DNA from: Neisseriaceae bacterium | Lineage (GTDB): Bacteria; Pseudomonadota; Gammaproteobacteria; Burkholderiales; UBA11063 | Reading direction: 5' to 3' | Assembly: GCA_947470205.1 (NCBI GenBank) | Contig: CANISK010000034.1 | Location: 1-10,380, forward strand | DNA length: 10,380 bases | Shown: piece by piece, positions 1-6,256 of the stretch | Layout: every line of letters begins with the position of its first letter | Numbering within the stretch: position 1 is the first letter of the stretch | The notes under the pieces: model-generated | Database searches by the model: none | Told to the model about the DNA's origin: nothing | What the model saw: only the letters and a program-made list of their open reading frames with translations | Made by a program: the position numbers and the translations under genes

Positions 1-19
1 AAGCTTGTTTCTTATTCAT
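1..19 (-). CDS. Start of a gene running off the left edge (first six codons only)
   Basis: An ATG at 17-19 on the minus strand opens a frame reading MNKKQA before the window ends. It lies one base past the stop of the RHH gene. A GGAG within the last codons of that gene (GGAGTAAACTAAG before the ATG) gives a well-spaced ribosome binding site, which suggests co-transcription and translational coupling. Nothing can be said about the product from six residues. Genes that directly follow small RHH genes on mobile elements are often relaxases or partition proteins, but that is inference from context only. Confidence 0.4.
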
Positions 20-20
20 C

Positions 21-455
21 TTAGTTTACTCCTTTAAGATTTAATTTAGCTAGTTCATCTTGTGCAATTTTTAAAACTCTATCCTGTTCTGCTTTAGTAA
101 CATCTTGTCCTTTTTGTTCAGTTAATATTCTTTTTGCAACCTCAGCACCAACCACAGTTCTACGGTAGATTACCTTTAACATTTCATTTTGCTTTATCAG
201 TTCTTCAAATAAAATTTGTACCGTAATTTCTAAGTTTATTAATTTTTCTAAAACCGTTGCGGTATCCAATCCATCCACTTTTTTCATCATCCCACTAAAT
301 TCTTTTGCAGAATTATGACTACCGTACAATTCGTTTTCTATAGCCTTTCGTATAAAATCTGACATACTATCATTGCCAATTATGTTTTTTATTTTCTCTA
401 CACAATCGTTAGATAACCGTGTAGTAAGTACATGCGTTTTTTGTTCATTTTCCAT
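21..455 (-). CDS. Ribbon-helix-helix DNA-binding protein, candidate relaxosome accessory factor or autorepressor
   Basis: The 144-residue product has the RHH (Arc/MetJ/CopG) pattern at its N-terminus: a short strand at about residues 7-15 (THVLTTRLS), a helix with CVEKIKNIIG, a turn at GNDS, and a second helix SMSDFIRKAIENEL. Residues 65-140 are predicted helical, with heptad-like leucines and isoleucines around 69-97, and could extend the dimer or contact a partner. RHH proteins of this size include plasmid MobC/TraY/ArtA-type factors that bind oriT and repress their own promoter. The start is ATG at 455 with GGAG seven bases upstream. The gene lies downstream of a hairpin that closes the tra operon and behind its own leader filled with GTATAC dyads, the obvious target for autoregulation. 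DNA binding is well supported; the specific relaxosome role is inferred. Confidence 0.8.
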   Translation of the reverse strand: MENEQKTHVLTTRLSNDCVEKIKNIIGNDSMSDFIRKAIENELYGSHNSAKEFSGMMKKVDGLDTATVLEKLINLEITVQILFEELIKQNEMLKVIYRRTVVGAEVAKRILTEQKGQDVTKAEQDRVLKIAQDELAKLNLKGVN

Positions 456-482
456 TTATATACTCCATTAAAATTCATAATT

Positions 483-505
483 TACTGTATACATTGTATA
501 CAGTA
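483..505. promoter_or_regulatory. Perfect 10-bp inverted repeat, probable RHH operator
   Basis: TACTGTATAC at 483-492 is followed by ATT and then its exact reverse complement GTATACAGTA at 496-505. The site is centred about 39 bp upstream of the RHH start codon. A weak extended -10 (TGTTATAAG on the minus strand, 512-520) would place the transcription start beside this dyad, so binding would block transcription. Small palindromic cores with dimeric symmetry are what RHH dimer pairs bind. The promoter has no convincing -35, so its position is uncertain. Confidence 0.6.
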
Positions 506-511
506 CCAATG

Positions 512-520
512 CTTATAACA
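512..520 (-). promoter_or_regulatory. Possible extended -10 element for the RHH gene
   Basis: The minus strand reads TGTTATAAG here, which fits an extended -10 (TG-N-TATAA-). It lies between the two GTATAC dyads. The hexamer 17 bp upstream (AATACC) is a poor -35, so this is only a candidate. Confidence 0.22.
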
Positions 521-558
521 CCTTGCTGTATCAAGGTATTTTAATTTAAACTTATTCC

Positions 559-585
559 CGTATACATTTGTATACGTGCGTATAC
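559..585. repeat. Second GTATAC dyad plus an extra half-site, phased at 10 bp
   Basis: CGTATACA at 559-566 faces TGTATACG at 569-576 across a TT spacer, and a third GTATAC sits at 580-585. The three cores start at 560, 570 and 580, exactly one helical turn apart. With the cores at 487 and 496 this gives five GTATAC copies in about 100 bp. Such phased arrays suit cooperative loading of an RHH protein, as seen at plasmid operators and oriT accessory sites. Confidence 0.6.
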
Positions 586-624
586 ACCAATAGTGGCAAT
601 AGATTATAACTTTTGAACGTTCCT

Positions 625-659
625 GCTCTCACTACCTTAAGGTAGGTAGGTGTGGGAGC
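625..659. other. Long imperfect hairpin beside a GGTGTGG motif, candidate oriT element
   Basis: GCTCTCAC at 625-632 pairs with GTGGGAGC at 652-659 (one G-T wobble on the plus strand). Inside it TACCT (633-637) can pair with AGGTA (644-648); the alternative is the perfect 14-bp palindrome at 632-645. GGTGTGG at 649-655 equals the core before the nick in F-plasmid oriT. The segment is gene-free and sits between a tra operon and an RHH gene, where an origin of transfer is plausible. The seven-base match alone has little statistical weight, so this is a hypothesis. Confidence 0.3.
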
Positions 660-696
660 TAATCGGGAATCTTTATTTGTACCCACATGTTTTTAT

Positions 697-727
697 AAAG
701 AACTGGGTTTTAACAGCCCAGTTCTTT
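697..727 (-). terminator. Rho-independent-like hairpin ending the tra operon
   Basis: AAAGAACTGGG at 697-707 and CCCAGTTCTTT at 717-727 form a perfect 11-bp stem with a 9-base loop, beginning eight bases past the stop of the last operon gene. On the minus strand the distal arm ends in TTCTTT followed by ATAAAAA, so the U-tract is interrupted and termination may be only partial. The plus-strand side lacks a T-run. Position and stem quality favour a terminator for the minus-strand operon. Confidence 0.6.
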
Positions 728-735
728 GCCCTAAG

Positions 736-963
736 TTAGAAAGTTTTGTCTGCTGTATATCCATGATTGCGTTTATCTACTTTAGGTGGTTCAATTATTG
801 TACTTTTTATTTTAGTTATAATTGCCTCATCAGTAATCTTGTTAGCATGAAAGAGTTCAATTATCATTTTACCGATTTTTACCGCCATAGCCTCCTCCAT
901 CTTTTTTGCCTTAGCAATTAATTTTTTTGCGTTAGCTATAAGTTCTTCACTTGTTTTCTTCAT
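736..963 (-). CDS. Small lysine-rich helical protein at the end of the tra operon
   Basis: The 75-residue product has no signal peptide or membrane segment and should be cytoplasmic. Its first half is a lysine/alanine-rich amphipathic helix (ELIANAKKLIAKAKKMEEA), followed by KIGKMIIELFHANKITDEAI, and it ends in a basic tail. The ATG at 963 has AAAGGA nine bases upstream. The gene follows traW by 26 bp and is followed by a terminator-like hairpin, so it closes the operon. Its size and helix-then-short-motif layout faintly recall small mobilisation proteins (TraD/MobC-like) encoded next to relaxosome genes, and it does face the oriT-like region. That resemblance is by eye only, and the function is unknown. 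An antisense frame at 652-921 covers it but has no comparable start signal or composition. Confidence 0.7.
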   Translation of the reverse strand: MKKTSEELIANAKKLIAKAKKMEEAMAVKIGKMIIELFHANKITDEAIITKIKSTIIEPPKVDKRNHGYTADKTF

Positions 964-989
964 AAATGTTTATCCTTTAAAACAAAACT

Positions 990-1610
990 TTAAATTTCAT
1001 TATTTGATATTTCCATGATTTTCAATTGCTCTCCGTCCTGAGACACAATCGCAGGTACATGTTGTATTTTCAATTTTTGTGTATATTTACCATTCTGGTC
1101 ATAGAAAAACCAGACTTTAAATTGTTTATCCAATTTCATAAATGAGCCTTGAGTTAAAACAACTTTACTTATTACTGAATCAGTTTTTACGTGATTAACT
1201 GCCCATAGAACTTGTTTTGAATTATTCCCATTAATAAATAAAAGTTGCACATCGAATGGTTTATATTTTAATGCATTATATAATCCAGTTTTAGCAATCA
1301 CATGCCCACTACCATCGGTCAAATCATGTTTTAATTGAATCATTGGTTTGTAGTACCATGTTTTAGTTTCAACAGCATCTGTTACATTAGCTATTGGCTT
1401 TGGATTATTAATTTGATTTTTTGCATTAGCTACTGCTTGATTTTGAATTTGTTGCCATTGTCCATTTTTCATCATAACAGCTGCTTTTGCTTTTATCCAT
1501 TCAATCATATCTGGTTCAGCTATTGGATAAACTTTAGCAACAACTCCCAAATCTTCTGTATAACCAAAAAAAGACATTCCAATAAATAATAACGTTAATA
1601 ATATTTTCAT
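990..1610 (-). CDS. traW: TraW, F-type T4SS periplasmic pilus assembly protein
   Basis: TraW is a periplasmic protein needed for F-pilus assembly; it works with TrbC and TraU. This 206-residue product is of normal length for the family. A signal peptide covers residues 1-18 (MKILLTLLFIGMSFFGYT), and the mature protein starts with the family's DLGVVAKVYPIAEPDM segment. Further TraW features follow in order: TWYYKPMI (84-91), DGSGHVIAKTGLYNAL (99-114), LLFINGNNSKQVLWA (123-137), KVVLTQGS (149-156), and the C-terminal FYDQNGKYTQKLKIQHVPAIV (169-189). The ATG at 1610 shares one base with the stop of the upstream transglycosylase gene (TAATG), so translation is probably coupled. In F, traW lies well upstream of traN and directly before traU; here it is the second-last gene of the operon, downstream of traN. 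Confidence 0.93.
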   Translation of the reverse strand: MKILLTLLFIGMSFFGYTEDLGVVAKVYPIAEPDMIEWIKAKAAVMMKNGQWQQIQNQAVANAKNQINNPKPIANVTDAVETKTWYYKPMIQLKHDLTDGSGHVIAKTGLYNALKYKPFDVQLLFINGNNSKQVLWAVNHVKTDSVISKVVLTQGSFMKLDKQFKVWFFYDQNGKYTQKLKIQHVPAIVSQDGEQLKIMEISNNEI

Positions 1611-2029
1611 TATAAATTTCTCATCACTAGTTGTACATATTTTTCTTGCAGTTCTGGTGTCGTTGTATTGTATGCACCAATTGCTTTACGGGTAAATCCA
1701 TACTGTTTAATATTTTGAGCTAATATCCACGCCCCTATTTGTATATTTTTGCAACCGTCTAATAATTCCGCTTCAGAAATTCCAACCCGTTTTAATTTTG
1801 GTAACCAAGTCGAATTAATTTGCATAATACCTACGTCGTAACTATGATTAGAATTCACATGTATAGCCAATGGGTCTAACTTTGTTTCAGTTTTAGCTAT
1901 TGCTTTTAATAATTGTGTTGGGATTTTGTATTGTTGAGATGCTACGCTAAAACATTTATTCAAACCAATTGTATATCCTAAATTAGCAAATAAAATACCA
2001 GATAATATTATTAAAAACCCCCTATTCAT
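1610..2029 (-). CDS. Periplasmic lytic transglycosylase (SLT domain, VirB1/Orf169-like)
   Basis: This enzyme cleaves peptidoglycan to let the secretion apparatus cross the wall. After an N-terminal hydrophobic signal (about residues 5-20) comes a goose-type lysozyme/SLT fold: the catalytic glutamate in AIAKTET (E48), the DVGIMQINSTWLP motif (65-77), a DGCKNIQIGAWIL helix (91-103) and the AIGAYN motif (116-121). C26 and C93 could form the disulfide common in this group. At 139 residues it is a single-domain enzyme typical of conjugation systems. I chose ATG at 2029 because GGAG lies nine bases upstream; a TTG two codons earlier (2035) is too close to that site. The gene follows the second traN part after a 60-bp gap and overlaps traW by one base. 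Confidence 0.9.
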   Translation of the reverse strand: MNRGFLIILSGILFANLGYTIGLNKCFSVASQQYKIPTQLLKAIAKTETKLDPLAIHVNSNHSYDVGIMQINSTWLPKLKRVGISEAELLDGCKNIQIGAWILAQNIKQYGFTRKAIGAYNTTTPELQEKYVQLVMRNL

Positions 2030-2089
2030 TTTCAATCACTCCATATTTTTAATTAAATTTGCAAAAATTATTTGCACGTGTATAAATAT

Positions 2090-3751
2090 TTAATTGTTCT
2101 TTTGTTTCCATTCATTGATTATATTTATTGCATCATTTCCTGCTCTAGTTTGTGTTTTATTTTGAATATTCCCATTTGTAAAACTATTATTGTCAATCAT
2201 CTGATTAACATCAATGGAATTCATTAAATCATTAAAATAATTTCCTTTTGAAAAGTCAATCTGACTAATCATACCCACTGTAACCCCGCCACAAAGACCA
2301 TTTGTATGATTAATCTGGTCAGTGTATTTATTACCACCAGTATAAATATTTAGCAATCCTTGATCATAAGCAGCCAAATTAATATCTAAAGATACTTTTG
2401 AGGTAAAACAACACCATTGCTGTAAAGTTTGTCGTGGTTCACCACCAATACATTTATTGAATATTGGGTCTCTCATTGAACAATAAGCACAAAAATTAGG
2501 GTTTGTAAGTCCACCAGCCCACGCTAATTCACCTTTAATTAAATCACTTGCAGTAGCGTCATCGTCACCACCCTCACAATAGTCGGCAAAATGAACACAA
2601 AGACCATTAATTACTGGATGGTTTGGTGAATCATGCCACCCAAAATGATCACCGCCACTTGAACGAGTTATACCCTCATCAGCAAAAGTGATACTCTTAA
2701 TATTATTTGTGTCTGGTTCTGATTTTTGTCTATTCCAAGCCAAATTAACTGACACATCAGATAAATAAGACTTAAACGCAGTTAAACCCTTTAAATTCTG
2801 TGCAGTATCCTTATTGATAGTTACCGAAACAACTTGATTATTATTTACCCCTATATATTGATTTCTTGAATTATTACCATCAAAATTAATATCTTCATCT
2901 TGATTTACAATTTTACTTCCAGTGTAACGCTGTAAATTAACTGAATTATTAATACCATTATCATTGTCATTGGATAATCCGTAACTGATACTGCTGCCCA
3001 TAATGTTTACACCACCTGATGTTGCTTGAGAATATAAATTTCTGTCTGAAGCACCATAACCAGTTGGGACGTTTGCTTGGGTAAAAAAATCATGATGAAT
3101 CATACAATCTGCTCCATTATTATTCCAACTACCAGGTTGACCTGCTTGAAAAGCGTACATGTAACAGCTAAAATACTTTCCTGAAAATAAGGCACAACTC
3201 ATTGGATCATTTTTATCTGGACATTGCATATCCTGTTCCATTGCTTGCCCCATCTGAATATATGCAATTGCCTGTCCCATATTTTTAGCATTATCTGCAG
3301 ATGGGGGCTTGGGGTCAAAACATTTTTTTGCTGTCCCAGATTCGCTATTTGCACATACAACATTTGTACACACACGGCTTTCTACATCCGCATATCCACC
3401 AGCACAAGAATATTCACTTTGATATTTGTTGCATTTTCCAGTAATATAATCTTTATCCATACATGTATTTTTATTTAATGTACAGTCTGAATTTTTACGA
3501 TATGTTCCGCAGGTATCAACGGTATCCGTGCATAAAAACTGCTCTTGCACATTCCAACAACAATTCACACCTGTTAATCCATTCGCAACACACGCATCTG
3601 ACAATTTAAATGAAATACCATCAATAAATTTTACTGGTTGATTATCTATGCACTGTTTATTTATTAACTTACAATCTGCAAATACACAAAAATTTACTAT
3701 TGTTAAAAATATTGTTATAAAATTTTTGCATAATGTTAAGTTATTAATCAT
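2090..3751 (-). CDS. traN: TraN C-terminal part: secreted cysteine-rich mating-pair stabilisation protein
   Basis: TraN is the outer-membrane adhesin that stabilises mating pairs in F-type conjugation. This 553-residue product matches the region of F TraN after its tip domain. CWNVQEQFLC, CGTYRKNSDCTLNKNTC and YQSEYSC (65-116) are collinear with F's CWAYRDTYVT, CQTYTDNPACTLVSHQC and YATYSC. CAYCSMRDPIFNKC to WCCF (421-449) and LCGGVTVGMISQIDFSKGNY (486-505) match F's FCSKKVLGVCLEKKRSYC and CRGITVDELQKIQFNRLDF. It carries 26 cysteines from residue 27 onward, none between 217 and 384, where an Asn/Asp-rich insert lies. The frame is open back to 3811, but I start at ATG 3751. That start has AAAGGA seven bases upstream and gives a clean signal peptide ending FCVFA (residue 25). 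It overlaps the upstream stop by eight bases (ATGATTAA). Confidence 0.88.
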   Translation of the reverse strand: MINNLTLCKNFITIFLTIVNFCVFADCKLINKQCIDNQPVKFIDGISFKLSDACVANGLTGVNCCWNVQEQFLCTDTVDTCGTYRKNSDCTLNKNTCMDKDYITGKCNKYQSEYSCAGGYADVESRVCTNVVCANSESGTAKKCFDPKPPSADNAKNMGQAIAYIQMGQAMEQDMQCPDKNDPMSCALFSGKYFSCYMYAFQAGQPGSWNNNGADCMIHHDFFTQANVPTGYGASDRNLYSQATSGGVNIMGSSISYGLSNDNDNGINNSVNLQRYTGSKIVNQDEDINFDGNNSRNQYIGVNNNQVVSVTINKDTAQNLKGLTAFKSYLSDVSVNLAWNRQKSEPDTNNIKSITFADEGITRSSGGDHFGWHDSPNHPVINGLCVHFADYCEGGDDDATASDLIKGELAWAGGLTNPNFCAYCSMRDPIFNKCIGGEPRQTLQQWCCFTSKVSLDINLAAYDQGLLNIYTGGNKYTDQINHTNGLCGGVTVGMISQIDFSKGNYFNDLMNSIDVNQMIDNNSFTNGNIQNKTQTRAGNDAINIINEWKQKNN

Positions 3752-4751
3752 CAGCACATCCTTTTGTATATTGGTAATGTTTGACATAATTGTGGGTTTG
3801 TGGTCTATCAAAAGTTATTGACCAAGAAGTAAAAACTCCTCCGCCCACCCATGCTAACGTCAATCCTATCGTACATATTGATGTAGCACTACCTATACCA
3901 CAATTTTGTCCTGCTTCTTGATAAAATGCAATATTTCCACGTTGACTACCAAACCAATCCATATACCATTGCCCCAATAATCTTCGGGATGAGGTTGGAG
4001 TAACAATAATCGAATTAGTTGCACCTCTGCATGGTGTTACACCAGATGTTGCTCCCATTGTGATGGGCAAAAATCCATCGTCAAAAGAACCAGCATTACT
4101 AACAATCATAAACCATGCTCTGTCGCTTTGAGGTATCCATGCTCCACTTGATTGCCCTACTCCACAAACACCTGGACTATCTACCTCATGTAAGACTACT
4201 CCGTCTGCTGGAATTGGGGGAAGTTTTTCACTATACGGCACGATCGTATTACTACATTGATTCTGCTGCTTAACCCCAGTAATACAATTATGCATCGTGT
4301 TATTAATTGGGGCTTTTTTATGAATATATGAACAAGTTGCATCAGCAGGGTCTGGAGTTGTAGAAATCCAATACTTATCTGAGAACCCTTGTGTATATGC
4401 CTGTAATTGCCTTTGTGTATCTTTGTCTCCATACTTATTCAATGTAGTACATCTTGGGTCATCTTTGGTTTCACAATCCTTAATTGCACGCGTTCCTGAA
4501 TTGTAAAGATAATTTGGATCTCTTACTGTACTATTGTACATATCGTTTGCCCCGGCAGTTCCTACATTCGTATTTGTAGCAACAGTAGATTCAAATTTAT
4601 TATTTTGTCCATAACTTGTAATGTTACTATTTTGATTCAAATTTAATTGAAACTGATTTTGTTTCCCCAACTGGATTGCTTGATTAAACAATTCTATGTT
4701 ATCCGCATAGCAAAACACATTCACACATAGAAGAAAATAAAGTCGTTTCAC
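3744..4751 (-). CDS. traN: TraN N-terminal part: secreted tip-domain protein
   Basis: This 335-residue product corresponds to the front third of a large TraN. A short signal peptide (MKRLYFLLCVNVFCYA) is followed by FNQAIQLGK, an Asn/Gln-rich linker, YNSTVRDPNYLYNSG with CETKDDPRC (93-101), and a cysteine-containing globular region (140-332). In TraN the equivalent region holds the tip that contacts recipient outer-membrane proteins. Together with the next gene the two parts total about 890 residues, close to the longer TraN forms of other elements, and they join without overlap of homologous content. The start is GTG at 4751, overlapping the previous stop as GTGA; no strong ribosome binding site is visible, so translation probably depends on coupling. 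Assignment rests on the position before the cysteine-rich part and on weak N-terminal similarity, so it is less certain than its neighbour. It could instead be a separate adhesin. Confidence 0.72.
   Translation of the reverse strand: MKRLYFLLCVNVFCYADNIELFNQAIQLGKQNQFQLNLNQNSNITSYGQNNKFESTVATNTNVGTAGANDMYNSTVRDPNYLYNSGTRAIKDCETKDDPRCTTLNKYGDKDTQRQLQAYTQGFSDKYWISTTPDPADATCSYIHKKAPINNTMHNCITGVKQQNQCSNTIVPYSEKLPPIPADGVVLHEVDSPGVCGVGQSSGAWIPQSDRAWFMIVSNAGSFDDGFLPITMGATSGVTPCRGATNSIIVTPTSSRRLLGQWYMDWFGSQRGNIAFYQEAGQNCGIGSATSICTIGLTLAWVGGGVFTSWSITFDRPQTHNYVKHYQYTKGCADD
3759..3764 (-). promoter_or_regulatory. Strong ribosome binding site for the second TraN gene
   Basis: The minus strand reads AAAGGA with seven bases to the ATG at 3751, inside the last codons of the upstream gene. 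It shows that the second half of TraN is translated on its own, which argues against a simple frameshift error. Confidence 0.7.
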
Positions 4752-5275
4752 TTTGCATATACCATTAATAAATTGACTGTTGATTCATTATCAGTTTGTT
4801 CATTGCTCCATGTTATCGTTACCCGTACCTTTTTAAGTAAAAAAGTTTGATAGTCTAAGTATTCATTTGCTGATATTTGCTTATAAAACCCAAGAAAAGT
4901 ATACCCATTTAAATGCTGTAACTTTAACCCATTAGCTGTAATACTATAATGTACTGGTTTAGTTTTGTTCAAATCAAGGTTCACTTGATTTGCAACTGTT
5001 ATTCCGTCTACTGTAATATTAATTTGACTAATCTTGATTTTATTTACACCACTAATAATTAATTGCCATTGATTATTAAGTGTTACATTAATTCCAGATT
5101 GTGACAACGGTATATTATTTAATTCTTTAACAGTAACTACATTTATTGATTGAGTCAATGCTGATTCAAGAGTTGGTAAAGCCTGTAACTTATCATTAGT
5201 AATTGACGTTAAAGTGTCCGCCCCTACGTAGTGAGATAAAACCCCAACCAATATCATTATTTTTAATTTTTGCAT
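4748..5275 (-). CDS. Secreted protein of unknown function directly upstream of split traN
   Basis: The 175-residue product begins with a signal peptide (MQKLKIMILVGVLSHYVGA, residues 1-19). The mature part has no cysteine and alternates short polar and hydrophobic stretches (QWQLIISGVNKIKISQINITV, RVTITW, STVNLLMVY), which suggests a beta-sandwich fold. I do not recognise the family. The ATG at 5275 has AAGGG six bases upstream, next to the stop of the DsbA-like gene. The stop overlaps the GTG of the TraN N-terminal gene (GTGA), so the two are translationally coupled and their products may act together, for example as a chaperone or outer-membrane partner of the tip protein. That role is inference from position. 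Confidence 0.78.
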   Translation of the reverse strand: MQKLKIMILVGVLSHYVGADTLTSITNDKLQALPTLESALTQSINVVTVKELNNIPLSQSGINVTLNNQWQLIISGVNKIKISQINITVDGITVANQVNLDLNKTKPVHYSITANGLKLQHLNGYTFLGFYKQISANEYLDYQTFLLKKVRVTITWSNEQTDNESTVNLLMVYAK

Positions 5276-5287
5276 AATAAGCCCTTA

Positions 5288-5809
5288 TTAATTTGCCTCA
5301 ATGAGTGAATTTATAGCGTATTCGCCCTCTAATAATGTTGTTTGATCAATCAAAAACGTTGGTGTAGCTCTCACTTTATATTTATCAAGCATTTCTTGTG
5401 CATAGTTCATCTTCAATTTAATTTTTTGTTGCTCTTCAGGTAACCTTAACAATCGCTTCATAGCACTATTTTGCACTAACCCAGCTACATAACTTAATGT
5501 ACTAGAAGAATATGCCACCATGCCCTCAGAAACCGCTTTAAAATATGTATTTTTAAACTCTACCCCAACCCCAGAATCAATAGCTATATAATACAGAATC
5601 ATTGTATTCAATGCTTCTGGGTCTATATTAATGTCTAAATATTTAATTTTATTAGTTGCAACGTATTGATTAAGTTTCATATTAATTGAGGCACAATGCA
5701 CACACTTAAACGAAAAAAACTCTACAATTGTTTTAATTTTATTATTTTCAGCACTTGATGCAATGGCATTAAAAGCAAACAATATGAAACATACTAAAAT
5801 CTTTAACAA
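5288..5809 (-). CDS. DsbA-like periplasmic thiol:disulfide oxidoreductase (CVHC)
   Basis: A signal peptide (about residues 1-19) precedes a thioredoxin-fold protein of 173 residues. FFSFKCVHC (31-39) holds the CxxC active site directly after the first core strand, and RATPTFLI (147-154) holds the cis-proline loop opposite it. The long helical middle (60-145) is the insertion that separates DsbA-type from plain thioredoxins. CVHC resembles the CPHC of DsbA, which points to an oxidase. The probable substrates are the cysteine-rich TraU and TraN encoded around it. Translation starts at TTG 5809: an in-frame stop lies immediately upstream, no ATG fits, and GGGAG sits seven bases before it (5817-5821). 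F plasmid uses TrbB and TraF for comparable roles, but this protein is closer in layout to DsbA. Confidence 0.85.
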   Translation of the reverse strand: MLKILVCFILFAFNAIASSAENNKIKTIVEFFSFKCVHCASINMKLNQYVATNKIKYLDINIDPEALNTMILYYIAIDSGVGVEFKNTYFKAVSEGMVAYSSSTLSYVAGLVQNSAMKRLLRLPEEQQKIKLKMNYAQEMLDKYKVRATPTFLIDQTTLLEGEYAINSLIEAN

Positions 5810-5838
5810 TTACTTGCTCCCATTCAACTTATAATGAA

Positions 5839-6228
5839 TTATGGTTGACATATCACACCGTATTTGTCGTATAAAGCAGGAATACTCTCATTTGTTATAT
5901 ACACTCCATCCACATCTGCTATCCGTTTATAAACGTTATTTTTATAAGAATGAATTATAATTTTATTAACAACATTATTGATGCTATCTCTAATTACCTC
6001 TTGCTCTATTGTGTCTGGTAATTTTATATTCATGTTTTTTAAAATCATAATAAATGTGTCTAATTTTTTTGGATGACTATCTTTTATATCTAAATTAGAC
6101 CAGAATGGATTATCAATATCGTCTTCTTTCTCAATAACCAAAAAGAAACCTTGCAACGGCTTATCCCAACCCAATAAAATGTGAGTCTTTTTATCATGAT
6201 GTAAAGTAAAAAAATGATGTTGTGACAT
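5839..6228 (-). CDS. Conserved-looking cytoplasmic protein of unknown function
   Basis: The 129-residue product lacks a signal peptide and transmembrane segment, unusual in an operon otherwise dominated by exported proteins. It starts MSQHHFFTLHHDKKTHILLG, then WDKPLQGFFLVIEKED, with a later helical region and the end GVYITNESIPALYDKYGVICQP. The alternating N-terminal strands suggest a small alpha/beta fold. I have a vague memory of similar short proteins (FFT...GWDRPLQGFF...) in other bacterial accessory regions, but I cannot name a family. The ATG at 6228 has GGGA seven bases upstream, and gaps to both neighbours are under 30 bp. It lies between the two disulfide enzymes, and nothing in it suggests a redox role: it has a single cysteine near the end. 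Confidence 0.75.
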   Translation of the reverse strand: MSQHHFFTLHHDKKTHILLGWDKPLQGFFLVIEKEDDIDNPFWSNLDIKDSHPKKLDTFIMILKNMNIKLPDTIEQEVIRDSINNVVNKIIIHSYKNNVYKRIADVDGVYITNESIPALYDKYGVICQP

Positions 6229-6256
6229 GCTATTATCCCAAAAAAGTAAACTATTT

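Noticed and set aside
520..537. ACCTTG-CTGTAT-CAAGGT inverted repeat in the RHH leader
   Set aside because: A short isolated six-bp stem without a matching copy. It may belong to the oriT-like region but gives no independent evidence.
652..921. 89-codon plus-strand frame antisense to the small lysine-rich gene
   Set aside because: It starts at a GTG inside the oriT-like hairpin, has a composition rich in Phe, Tyr and Cys typical of reading AT-rich DNA in the wrong frame, and the minus-strand gene has a good ribosome binding site and operon position.
2060..2076. Small inverted repeat TGCAAA-AATTA-TTTGCA between the second TraN gene and the transglycosylase gene
   Set aside because: The six-pair AT-rich stem is weak and lacks a T-run; it could be a minor processing site but is not supported as a terminator.
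3752..3811. Longer start for the second TraN protein (frame open to 3811) or a frameshift joining both parts
   Set aside because: Either would place the hydrophobic signal-peptide segment inside the protein. The ATG at 3751 has its own AAAGGA and gives a normal signal peptide.
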